From NCBI GenBank assembly GCA_005405945.1, contig BJHW01000001.1, forward strand, positions 7,316,001 through 7,380,000: DNA of 64,000 nt, read 5' to 3'. Below the pieces are notes generated by a model. That model worked only from the letters and a program-made list of their open reading frames with translations. It did no database searches and had not been told where the DNA came from. The first letter of the stretch is position 1. Every line of letters starts with the position of its first letter. Of the stretch, positions 43,063 through 50,917 are shown piece after piece. A program made the position numbers and the translations under genes. The stretch comes from Streptomyces violaceusniger. GTDB lineage: Bacteria; Actinomycetota; Actinomycetes; Streptomycetales; Streptomycetaceae.

Positions 43063-45888
43063 TCAGCCGCCGCCGCGGCTCAAACGGTCCCGCACCCGCT
43101 CGGCATCCTGGGCGCGGTGCTGTGCCAGGTACTGGGCGAGCGCTTCCTGCCAGCATCGACGGGCCTCAGCGAGGTCGCCCAGCTCGGCGTGGACCTGGCC
43201 CAGCCGGTCCAGGGTCTCGGCCTCGCCGTAGGCGTGGCCCATGTCCCGCAGCAGGCGCAGTGCCTCCGTGAACCGGGTCACGGCCAGGGCGTACTGCCCG
43301 CTCTGGTGGGCCAGTCGGCCGAGGGTGCCGAGGGCGTCCGCCTCACCGTCGCGCTCCTGGTGGCGGCGGAACAGGGCGAGCGAGGTCTCCCCGTGGGTAC
43401 GTGCCTTCTCGTACGCCCCCAGCCGGGCGGAGTACAGGCAGACCTGGTTGTGCGCCTGGGCTTCCCAGACCGGCTTTTGCAGGGTCTGGAAGAGGCTGAG
43501 GGCATGACCGGCGTGGTCCAGCGCCTCCTGATGGTTCTCGCGGCGCTCCCAGGCGTAGGCCAGCACCAGGTGGGTGTGGCCCGTTTGAGCGACGTCCCCG
43601 GAGAGCTTGGTCAGGGACAGTGCTCGGCCGAGGTGGTCCAGCGCCTCCTCGTGGAGGCCGGAGCGGATGCAGGCGATGCCGAGGTTGCGGTGGGCGAGCG
43701 TCTGCGCCACCGGGTCGCCGAGCCGTCGGGTGGCCTCCAGCCCCTCCCGCCAGGTGGTCAGCTGGGCGTGCAGACGGCCGCTGCGGCGGTGGAAGGTGTC
43801 CAGCACCCAGGCGATCCGCCACACCGCCTCGTCCCAGCCCGAGTCGGCGGCGAGCCGCTGGGCCGCCAGCAGCCCGGCATGGTGGTCCTCCAGCCAGGTC
43901 AGTGCCTCGGCCTGGTCGGCCATGGTCAGCGGGTCGGCGGACGGCTCCGGGAAGTCGATCCGCATGCGGTGCGGGTGCAGCAGCCGTTCGGCCCCGCGAG
44001 CGGTGTGGAGGTAGAAGTCGACCAGCCGGCGCAGCGCCCTGGAGCGCTCCTCCTGCCCACCGGTCCGCTGGGCCTGCTCCACCGCGTAGAGACGCAGCAG
44101 ATCGTGCATGCGGTACCGGCCGGGGCGGTCCTCGCGCAGCAGGTGCGCGCGGATGAGCTCCTGCAGCACCGCGCGGACGCGTGGGGCGGGCAGGGTGGTG
44201 AGGCGGGTGATGGCCGGCTGGCCGATGTCGGGCCCGGGCGCCAGCCCGAGCAGGCCGAACACCTCGGCCGCCGCAGGGGACAGGGCCAGGTACGAGGAGG
44301 CGAAGGCGGCCCGCAGACCGCCGTCCAGGCCGTCGGCCTCCAGGGTGTCCAGTCGGCCGGCCGCCTCGCGGAGGTCCTCGGCCAGCGAGGAGAGCGGGGA
44401 GTGGGGGCGGACGGTACCGTGCGCGGACACCAGGCCGAGTGCCAGCGGCAACCCGGCGCAATGGCCGATCAGTTCGGATACGGCGTCCGGCTCGGCCGCC
44501 GTGCGGTGCCGGCCGAGGCGGCTGGTGAGCAGCTGCCGGGATTCGTGTTCGTCCAGCACATCGAGGGTCAGGTGGTCCGCCCCGTGCTGCATGGTCACGC
44601 CGACGAGCTGGTTGCGGCTGGTCACCAGCACACTGCAGGCGGGGCTGCCGGGTATCAGCGGCAGCACCTGGGCGGCGCTGTGCGCGTTGTCCAGCACGAT
44701 CAGCAGCCGGCGGTCCGCGGTGAGGCTGCGGTACAGGCCCATCTGGGCCTGCTGGCCGGCCGGAATCGATCCCGGCTCGACGCCCAGGGCGCCGAGGAAG
44801 CTCTGCAGCACCGCCTCGTGGGGCAGGGGTTCCTTCGAGGGGTCGAAGCCGAGCAGGTCGACATAGAGCTGGCCGTCCGGGAAGTCGGCCAGATGGTCGT
44901 GTGCCCAGCGCAACACCAGCCAGGTCTTCCCGATGCCGCCGGGACCACCGACCGTGGCGATCACCACCCGGTCGCCCCGCTCCGCCCATCCCCGGTCCAG
45001 ACGAGCGAGTTCCCGCGCCCGCCCGGTGAACAGCGGGGGCGGGGCCGGCAACTGGCGCGGCACCGGTAACAGCGCCGCCTCCGGCTGATCCGGGGCGGAC
45101 AGTTCGGGGGCGGTGGTGAGGATCTGCCGGTGCAACTCCTGGAGCCGCGGGCTGGGGTCGGTGCCGAGTTCCTCGGCAAGCTGCTCCCGGGTGCGCTCGT
45201 AGTGCTTGAGCGCGTCGGCGGGGCGTCCACAGCGGTAGAGCGCGAGCAGGTACTGGGCGGCCAGGCGCTCGTCCAGCGGATGGTCGGCGATCAGCTTCGC
45301 CAGCTCGGGGAGGATCGCCTCGTGCCGGCCGATGTGGAGTTCCGTCTCATACAGCTCGGCCAGCAGGCCGAGCCGCTCCTGCTCGAGCCCGGCCCTGTTC
45401 CGGGCCGCCCAGTCGCCGCCCAGGCTGCCGAGGGCCTCGCCGCTCCAGAGCTCGGCGGCCCGGCGGTAGAGCTGCCCGGCGCCTTGGTGATCGTGTTCTT
45501 CCAGGGCTTTCCGGCCGCTCCGGCCGAGTGCGCGCATCAGGTGGACGTCCACCCGTTCGGAGTCCACCGCCAGGACGTAACCGCCCGACCGGCGGAGCAG
45601 CGGAGAGCTGGTGCCCGTGGTGTCGTGCAGCTCCAGCAGTTTGCGCAGCCGGGCGACATAGCTGTGCAGGCTGGCCCGGGCGGCGCGGGGCGGGGCGTCG
45701 TCCCAGACCCGCTCGATCAGGGCGTCCACGGTGACCAGTTGACCGGCCTGGAGCGCGAGGATCGCCAGTGTGCAGCCCTGCTTCGCCGACCCCGCGGAGA
45801 CGTACCCCCGGTCAGCGGTCCGCACCGTGATCTCGCCGAGTAATCGGATCACCGGTTGGGCCGAGCGCGCGCTCTCGATGAGGCTCAT
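43063..45888 (-). CDS. SARP/AfsR-type transcriptional regulator with NB-ARC and TPR domains
   Basis: This is 941 residues from MSLIESARSAQPVIRLLGE. Domains in order: OmpR-like winged helix (about 10-100, ending RRSGGYVLAV), bacterial transcriptional activation domain (105-260, LYRRAAELWSGEAL), NB-ARC ATPase (P-loop GGPGGIGKT near 315; LLIVLDNA Walker B), and C-terminal TPR helices (640-930). AfsR-like SARPs activate secondary-metabolite operons by binding direct heptamer repeats near -35. It lies between nrdA and a divergent AraC gene, beside the cysteine-rich peptide operon, which it may control (inference). Confidence 0.92.
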   Translation of the reverse strand: MSLIESARSAQPVIRLLGEITVRTADRGYVSAGSAKQGCTLAILALQAGQLVTVDALIERVWDDAPPRAARASLHSYVARLRKLLELHDTTGTSSPLLRRSGGYVLAVDSERVDVHLMRALGRSGRKALEEHDHQGAGQLYRRAAELWSGEALGSLGGDWAARNRAGLEQERLGLLAELYETELHIGRHEAILPELAKLIADHPLDERLAAQYLLALYRCGRPADALKHYERTREQLAEELGTDPSPRLQELHRQILTTAPELSAPDQPEAALLPVPRQLPAPPPLFTGRARELARLDRGWAERGDRVVIATVGGPGGIGKTWLVLRWAHDHLADFPDGQLYVDLLGFDPSKEPLPHEAVLQSFLGALGVEPGSIPAGQQAQMGLYRSLTADRRLLIVLDNAHSAAQVLPLIPGSPACSVLVTSRNQLVGVTMQHGADHLTLDVLDEHESRQLLTSRLGRHRTAAEPDAVSELIGHCAGLPLALGLVSAHGTVRPHSPLSSLAEDLREAAGRLDTLEADGLDGGLRAAFASSYLALSPAAAEVFGLLGLAPGPDIGQPAITRLTTLPAPRVRAVLQELIRAHLLREDRPGRYRMHDLLRLYAVEQAQRTGGQEERSRALRRLVDFYLHTARGAERLLHPHRMRIDFPEPSADPLTMADQAEALTWLEDHHAGLLAAQRLAADSGWDEAVWRIAWVLDTFHRRSGRLHAQLTTWREGLEATRRLGDPVAQTLAHRNLGIACIRSGLHEEALDHLGRALSLTKLSGDVAQTGHTHLVLAYAWERRENHQEALDHAGHALSLFQTLQKPVWEAQAHNQVCLYSARLGAYEKARTHGETSLALFRRHQERDGEADALGTLGRLAHQSGQYALAVTRFTEALRLLRDMGHAYGEAETLDRLGQVHAELGDLAEARRCWQEALAQYLAQHRAQDAERVRDRLSRGGG

Positions 45889-45991
45889 CCGGCAACGGTG
45901 TCTCACATGCAAGGTTCGTTCAAGGGTTTGGCACGCGCGTTCCGGCACGGTGACGGCTGCTGTCCGGTGGCCGTCGCAACGGGGGATACGG

Positions 45992-47068
45992 ATGCTGGTG
46001 ACCGAGTTGAACACGGAAACGCTGCCCGCGAAGGAGCGGTTCGCCGCCTGGGTGGAGCTGGCCAACCAGTCCTTCACACCCACCTGGGTGCACGGTGACG
46101 ACGAAACGGACTTCCGCGCCTCGATGCGTGTCCTGGCCCTGGGCGATGTGCTGGTGGCCGCGCTGGCCCATCCCTCGGTGCGGGTCCACAGAACCGAACG
46201 GCAGATCCGCGCCTTCGATCCCGGGGCCTATGTGCTGAACCTCCTTCTCGAGGGCAGCGCCGTCCTGCGCCAGCACGGCAGGGAAGCCACGTTACGGGCC
46301 GGCCAGTGCGCGCTGCTCAGCACCTCCCATCCGTTTCAAGGGCAGTGCCGACGCAGCCCGGACACCGTCTCCCTCATCCTTCGGTTTCCTCGCACCCGCC
46401 TGCCCCAGTCGGCCCAGCACATCGACCGTCTCACCGCCGTCACCATCGATGTGCGCCACGGCTTGGGCGCGGTCCTCACCACCTGGCTGACCAGCCTGAC
46501 CGCCCGGGCCCGTGAACTGGCACCCGCGGACGCCCCCACCCTGGCTCAGACCACCCTCGACCTGCTCACCGCTCTCCTGGCGACCCTCCTGCGCGCCGAT
46601 GCGGACCTCAGTCCGGAAGCCCGCCGCCGCGCCTTGCGCGCGCGTATCGGCAACCACGCCGAACGGCATCTCGGCGATCCCGGCCTCACTCCCCAGGCCA
46701 TCGCCGACGCGCACCACATCTCCCTCAGCCACCTGCACCACCTGCTCGCCGCCGAGGACACCACGCCCGCGGCCTGGATCCGCCGCCGCCGTCTCGAACG
46801 CTGCCGTCAGGACCTCGCCAACCCCCATCTGCGCCATCTGACCATCGCGGCGATCGGCCGCCGCTGGGGGTTCGCCAGCAACGCGCATTTCAGCCGGGCC
46901 TTTCGCAGTGTGTACGGCACCACGCCGAGCGATCACCGGCACACGGCGCTGACGGGGAACGGCATGGAGGGATCGCCCGCCGGATTCAGCGCCGGGGCAG
47001 CGGGCGGAGCACCGTCCCCAAGACCCTTTCGGCCGGGAAGTAGCCGACCAGCCGGGAATCGAAGCTGA
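45992..47068 (+). CDS. AraC-family transcriptional regulator
   Basis: This is 358 residues from MLVTELNTETLPAKERF with GGGGGA upstream. The N-terminal 200 residues resemble the AraC-binding-like cupin domain (RIRAFDPGAYVLNLLLEGSAVLRQHGREATLRAGQ). The C-terminal HTH pair is LTPQAIADAHHISLSHLHHLL and LTIAAIGRRWGFASNAHFSRAFRSVYGTTPSDHR. The final 40 residues are Gly/Pro-rich and run 83 bp into the convergent S26 peptidase gene, an unusual tail-to-tail overlap. It is divergent from the SARP gene; together they look like local regulators. Confidence 0.88.
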   Translation: MLVTELNTETLPAKERFAAWVELANQSFTPTWVHGDDETDFRASMRVLALGDVLVAALAHPSVRVHRTERQIRAFDPGAYVLNLLLEGSAVLRQHGREATLRAGQCALLSTSHPFQGQCRRSPDTVSLILRFPRTRLPQSAQHIDRLTAVTIDVRHGLGAVLTTWLTSLTARARELAPADAPTLAQTTLDLLTALLATLLRADADLSPEARRRALRARIGNHAERHLGDPGLTPQAIADAHHISLSHLHHLLAAEDTTPAAWIRRRRLERCRQDLANPHLRHLTIAAIGRRWGFASNAHFSRAFRSVYGTTPSDHRHTALTGNGMEGSPAGFSAGAAGGAPSPRPFRPGSSRPAGNRS

Positions 47069-47426
47069 CGTCGACGTTGTCGCCCAGCAGAACCAGTCGG
47101 CCGGGCGGTATCCGGTCCTCGGGCACGTGGGCCAGGGCCGGGACGCGGTCGCGCGGCACCGGATCCCCAGGGGCCGCGGCCACCCGCTTGATCAGCCACT
47201 CCCGGCCGGAGATCATGGCCCGGCCGGCCGCGGTGGGGACCGGTGCGGCTCGCCAGCCCACCCGGTCCACGGACGGCCGCTCCACGACGACCACCCGGCC
47301 ACGAGCCGGAGCCAGGTCGCGGCGCACCAGGACCTGGTCGCCGTCGTCGTACGCGGGCCGCATGCTGGTCCCCCGTACGGTGACCACGACGAACCGGCGT
47401 CTGAGAACGCCGAAGAGGCTGATCAC
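46986..47426 (-). CDS. S26-family signal-peptidase-like protein of the Cys-rich peptide operon
   Basis: This is 146 residues. The GTG start overlaps the ABC gene stop (GTGA). Catalytic Ser21 is in VRGTSMRPAY and the general-base Lys80 in EWLIKRVAAAPGD. RLVLLGDNVDVSFDSRLVGYFP is the conserved S26 box (GDN...SxDSR). It is shorter than housekeeping signal peptidase I and lacks a clear transmembrane anchor. It probably removes the precursor leader; the leader ends in an Ala-x-Ala type site (ASA). Housekeeping secretion is less likely given the operon. Confidence 0.85.
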   Translation of the reverse strand: MISLFGVLRRRFVVVTVRGTSMRPAYDDGDQVLVRRDLAPARGRVVVVERPSVDRVGWRAAPVPTAAGRAMISGREWLIKRVAAAPGDPVPRDRVPALAHVPEDRIPPGRLVLLGDNVDVSFDSRLVGYFPAERVLGTVLRPLPRR

Positions 47427-49288
47427 TGGGGTCCTCCGGTCAGTGCCGGCCCGGTCTCCGCCGCGCTGTGGTAGCCGGAGGCTTGCAGGGTGAACAACCG
47501 GGCGTACTCGCCTTCCAGGGCCATCAACGCGGCGTGGTCACCGCGTTCGATGATCCGTCCGTCGGCGAGCACGACGATCAGGTCGGCGTCCCGCACCGCT
47601 CCGAGCCGGTGGGAGATGAGCAGACTGGTCCGACCGCTGCGGTGCGTGCGCAGCGCGGCGTGGATGTCCTGTTCCGCCTCCGCGTCCAGGCCGGAGGACG
47701 GTTCGTCCAGGATCATCAGATCCCGGCGGTCCCGCAGGAACGCACGCGCCAGCGCGAGCCGCTGCCACTGGCCTCCGGAGAGCACTACTCCGGTCTCGGG
47801 GTCGTCCTTGCCGGATTCGGTGAAGAACATGCGCGACAGCAGAGTTTCGTAGCCATGCGGCAGAGCCGTGAGACTGCCATGGATACCGGCGCGCCGCGCC
47901 GCATGGCGGATACGACGCTGATCACCGCGCAGGTCCAGATCGCCGAGCGCGATGTTCTCGGTGGCCGTCAGGTCGTACTGCATGTAGTCCTGGAAGACCG
48001 CGCCGATCCGGTGGCGCAGTTCCGCGGGGTCGACGTCACGGATGTCCACGCCGTCCCAGAGGATGCGTCCTCGTGTGGGGTCGTAGAACCGGCAGAGCAG
48101 CTTGACCAGGGTGGACTTGCCCGCGCCGTTGAGTCCGACCAGTGCGACGGCCCGGCCGTGCGGGATGCGCAGATTCACGCCGCGCAGGGTCCAGGGGTGG
48201 TCGTCGGAGTAGCGGAACCACACGTCGTGGAATTCGATGCCGGTCCGCAGCGCCGGGAGCGCACGCGGCGCGGCGGCGACCGGTAGGTCGGGCCCGGCGG
48301 TGGTGACCTCCAGATAGTGGTCGAACATCAGCAGCGCCTGGTGCGAGCGGGCCACATCGGCGGCGAGGGTGGCCAGCGCCCCTTGGACGCCGGTGACGGC
48401 GGACACGAGCATGGTGATCGCACCGACGGAGAGCACTCCCGCCCGTGCCGCGTCCACCGCCCAGAGCAGCGCGCTGCCCGACATCAGCGCGGCCAGCAGT
48501 CCGAGCCCGGCCTGAACCCTCAACTCCCGCCGGTCCATGGCCGCCTTGGCGGCGTTGGCGCACCGCCGTTCGGTCAGCATCCGTTGCTGCAGGAAGGCGC
48601 CGATGCCGAAGAGCCGTATTTCCTTGGCCGCCGCCACGCCGGAGAGCAGTTCGCCGTAGAAGAACTCCCTCCGTTCGGTCGGACCGATCTCCCACAGCAT
48701 CCGCGCCCGCCGCCGGGAGAGCGCGAGTTCGGCGATCAGCACGGGAAGGCCGGCCAGCAGGACCAGCATGGTCATCAGCGGGCTCAGCAGCATCAGCGAG
48801 CCGATGAAACCGGTGATGGTGATGCCCGCCCGGGCGACGCCCAGCATCCCGTCGACCGCCAGGACGGGGGTGCTTCCGCCGGTCTGCTTGGCGAGCCGCA
48901 TCCGGTCCAGGAAGGGAGGGTCCTCGAACCGCCCGAGCCCGGCGAAACCGTTCACCGCGGTGAACAGCCGATCCTGGGCCAGCAGCGACACCCGGCGATC
49001 CGTCTCGGCCCGCAGATACCGGGTCACCTGCGGCGTCACGCCGGCGATGACGCCGGCCGTCACGAGACCCCCGCCGAGCCCCAGCAGGGTCGCGGCCGAA
49101 GCGTCGCCGATCAGGCCGTCGAGCAGTAGCTTGGTCAGCCACGCGGTCACGACGGGCAGTGCGCCGGTGGCAAGAGTGAGCACCACGTACAGCGTCACCG
49201 CACCGGGGGCGGCCCGGGCCGTCAGCCCGACCGCGACGGCGATCCGCCGTGCCGCACCGGCCGCCTCCGGCCCAGGCACGCCGGTCAT
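47423..49288 (-). CDS. ABC transporter, fused permease and ATPase (peptide exporter type)
   Basis: This is 621 residues. Residues about 25-300 hold six membrane helices (VTLYVVLTLATGALPVV, LLSPLMTMLVLLAGLPVLI and others). The ATPase has Walker A GLNGAGKST (385-393), QDYMQYDLTATENI (Q loop), LSGGQWQRLALARA (503 on), Walker B DLMILDEPSSGLD and a His switch in LLISHRLG. No N-terminal C39 peptidase domain, so leader cleavage must come from elsewhere. ATG overlaps the TlpA-like stop (ATGA). Export of the Cys-rich peptide is the likely role. Confidence 0.88.
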   Translation of the reverse strand: MTGVPGPEAAGAARRIAVAVGLTARAAPGAVTLYVVLTLATGALPVVTAWLTKLLLDGLIGDASAATLLGLGGGLVTAGVIAGVTPQVTRYLRAETDRRVSLLAQDRLFTAVNGFAGLGRFEDPPFLDRMRLAKQTGGSTPVLAVDGMLGVARAGITITGFIGSLMLLSPLMTMLVLLAGLPVLIAELALSRRRARMLWEIGPTERREFFYGELLSGVAAAKEIRLFGIGAFLQQRMLTERRCANAAKAAMDRRELRVQAGLGLLAALMSGSALLWAVDAARAGVLSVGAITMLVSAVTGVQGALATLAADVARSHQALLMFDHYLEVTTAGPDLPVAAAPRALPALRTGIEFHDVWFRYSDDHPWTLRGVNLRIPHGRAVALVGLNGAGKSTLVKLLCRFYDPTRGRILWDGVDIRDVDPAELRHRIGAVFQDYMQYDLTATENIALGDLDLRGDQRRIRHAARRAGIHGSLTALPHGYETLLSRMFFTESGKDDPETGVVLSGGQWQRLALARAFLRDRRDLMILDEPSSGLDAEAEQDIHAALRTHRSGRTSLLISHRLGAVRDADLIVVLADGRIIERGDHAALMALEGEYARLFTLQASGYHSAAETGPALTGGPQ

Positions 49289-49827
49289 GCCGGCACAGCG
49301 GTCGGCCGGTCCAGCGCGACCTGGTTCGCGGTGACCACGACCCTGCCGTCCTCGCCCGGGGCCACCCGCAGGAGGGTTGGGTAGGCGGAGGCCTGGAACG
49401 CCTTTCCCAGCGGGCCTCCGACACCTTCGAGCACCACTCGGGCCACCGGGCTGAGCTCGGCCAGGAACGCGGCGGCATCGTCGGCCTCTCCGACCACTAC
49501 GGCCAGCGCCTGGGTGCCACCGGCGGGCAGGGCACGCACATGGTCCACGAATGCCGGCAGCTTCTCCTTGCACGGCCCACAGGTGGGCGAGAAGAACGCC
49601 ACGAGGGTTTCGCCGGTCAGCAGTTCCCGGCTCACCGGCTCACCGTCCACCGTGGTGGCCTCGAACTCCCCGATTTCCTCGCCGATCGATATGGCGGGCG
49701 GGGGGCCGCTCATTTTCGCCAGCAGGGTGGTTTGCTCCCGCAGCCGTTTGATCACCCCCAGCGTGAGAATCAGATCGAGGGCGCACAGGGCTCCGACGAA
49801 TACAACTACCGCGGCCAGAAGAGGCAT
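49285..49827 (-). CDS. TlpA/MauD-like membrane-anchored thioredoxin-fold protein
   Basis: This is about 180 residues with an N-terminal membrane anchor (LLAAVVVFVGALCALDLILTLGVI). The thioredoxin fold shows GETLVAFFSPTCGPCKEKLPAF with the CGPC active site (Cys83/86 from this start) and a cis-Pro region ASAYPTLLRV. Two adjacent ATGs exist; the second is better spaced from GAGGAG. With the MauE-like protein upstream it forms a MauD/MauE-like thiol redox pair, probably setting disulfides outside the membrane. It overlaps the ABC gene start. Confidence 0.88.
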   Translation of the reverse strand: MPLLAAVVVFVGALCALDLILTLGVIKRLREQTTLLAKMSGPPPAISIGEEIGEFEATTVDGEPVSRELLTGETLVAFFSPTCGPCKEKLPAFVDHVRALPAGGTQALAVVVGEADDAAAFLAELSPVARVVLEGVGGPLGKAFQASAYPTLLRVAPGEDGRVVVTANQVALDRPTAVPA

Positions 49828-49857
49828 CATCTCTCCTCGTTCGTCATTCGTCTGTCA

Positions 49858-50427
49858 TCAAAGGCCGCGGGCAGCGCCCGAAGGCTTGCCCGACGGATGG
49901 GAATGGACGGGCCGGAAGAGTTCCGAGAGGTCGTCGAGTTTGATGACCAACCCGCCGAGCAAAAGCCCCGTGCACACGGCCAGGACGCTTCCGGCCGCCT
50001 GTGTGGTGCCGTCCGTCCGGACGGTCACGGCTCCGAGGGCCGAGCATGCGATCAGGGCGGCGTTCCGCCCGATGTGCAGTCCTCCGAGCAGCGTGTCGGA
50101 CGCCCCGAAACATCGGCAGGACGTGCGGACTCCACGCCGTAGGGCAAGGGCGATACCCGTGGTGAACGCCGCCAGAAGTCCCGCCGCGAGGCAGAACCCC
50201 GCGACGGTGGCCGGCGCGGCAGGCGCGGCCAGCAGCAGGCACACGGTGCCTTCGGCCACCACGACGGCAAGCGCGGCCGGCCGGGACAGGGGGTGAGGCA
50301 GCAGCCTCATGTCGCGGACCGAGTCCACGAAGCGGGCGAATGACGCGCGCCCGCTGATTTTCGTGAGGAAGGACATCAGGAATACGCAGCCGAGCAGGCA
50401 ACGGATTCCCAGCATGACGTACGGCAC
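49858..50427 (-). CDS. MauE/DoxX-family redox-associated membrane protein
   Basis: This is 189 residues from a GTG (MPYVMLGIRCLLGC) with GAGGAG upstream. About four or five helices (VMLGIRCLLGCVFLMSFLT, ALAVVVAEGTVCLLLAAPA, AGFCLAAGLLAAFTTGIALAL, SVLAVCTGLLLGGLVI). The MauE hallmark CxCFG is present (C104-R-C106-FG), followed by the LHIGRNAALIACS segment usual in the family. MauE proteins pass electrons between thiols across the membrane for maturation of disulfide-rich proteins. A hairpin separates it from the precursor gene. Confidence 0.88.
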   Translation of the reverse strand: MPYVMLGIRCLLGCVFLMSFLTKISGRASFARFVDSVRDMRLLPHPLSRPAALAVVVAEGTVCLLLAAPAAPATVAGFCLAAGLLAAFTTGIALALRRGVRTSCRCFGASDTLLGGLHIGRNAALIACSALGAVTVRTDGTTQAAGSVLAVCTGLLLGGLVIKLDDLSELFRPVHSHPSGKPSGAARGL

Positions 50428-50493
50428 CGCTCACTCCTCGAAATCCGAACGGATACCCGGGGCTGTCCGTTCGTGGCGATATCGGCGAGAAAA

Positions 50494-50533
50494 CGCCTGC
50501 CTGCTCGGCGGCACGCCGCCGGGCAGGCAGGCG
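50494..50533 (-). terminator. Intra-operon attenuator between precursor and MauE genes
   Basis: A 19-bp stem (CGCCTGCCTGCYCGGCGGC type) with almost no loop is followed on the minus strand by TTTTC. Placed right after the precursor stop, it should let more precursor than enzyme mRNA accumulate, as is common in peptide operons. Confidence 0.75.
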
Positions 50534-50555
50534 GATCGCTCACCCGCGGCGGGTT

Positions 50556-50741
50556 CTAGAAGCAGATCACCGTGGGGCACGCCCCGCTGGAGCAGCAGTT
50601 GGCGGTGCAGGGACCGTATCCGCACTGCCAGCACGACGGGTAGGTGTTCCAGCTGCACCCGGCCGCGGAGGCCGCCGCCTCGGTGGTCGGCACCAGTCGC
50701 GCCAGCAGGCGGGTGCCCACTGCCTCAAGCCTCTTGTACAT
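50556..50741 (-). CDS. Cysteine-rich secreted peptide precursor
   Basis: This is 61 residues from an ATG with a perfect GGAGGAG seven nt upstream. Residues 1-28 look like a leader: basic amphipathic start (MYKRLEAVGTRLLARL) and an Ala-rich end (TTEAAASAAG) without a Sec-type hydrophobic core. Residues 29-61 are the core, with eight cysteines (29, 37, 40, 45, 49, 50, 55, 60) plus Trp/Tyr/Gly/Pro, ending ICF. The even number fits four disulfides. It leads an operon with MauE, TlpA-like, ABC and S26 genes. No characterised homologue is recognised; a bacteriocin-like or signalling role is inference. Confidence 0.8.
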   Translation of the reverse strand: MYKRLEAVGTRLLARLVPTTEAAASAAGCSWNTYPSCWQCGYGPCTANCCSSGACPTVICF

Positions 50742-50756
50742 GCGTCACTCCTCCAC

Positions 50757-50822
50757 TCAATCCCTTTTCGCTGCCCAAACGGGCACAGATATGAGTGTGC
50801 TGAGGCCCCGGAAGGAGGTCAT
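50757..50822 (-). CDS. Possible 21-codon leader ORF upstream of the precursor gene
   Basis: The ATG has AAGGAG six nt upstream, and an in-frame ATG lies 15 nt earlier. It encodes MTSFRGLSTLISVPVWAAKRD and stops 15 nt before the precursor ATG, just ahead of its Shine-Dalgarno. It could be a translated leader or simply chance; the ribosome site and tight spacing are the only support. Confidence 0.35.
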   Translation of the reverse strand: MTSFRGLSTLISVPVWAAKRD

Positions 50823-50917
50823 TGACTGCTCCTTCATCGCTGTTGCCGGTTTTTGCACGGTGCGATGCGGAGACCGCGGAACCAGCCGCGGATCCGCTGT
50901 TGAGCGGGCCGTACGCG

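Noticed and set aside
43063..50741. Lanthipeptide, lasso or thiopeptide cluster
   Set aside because: No LanB/C/M, asparagine-synthetase-like, YcaO or radical-SAM gene lies nearby; the core has almost no Ser/Thr pattern of lanthionine rings.
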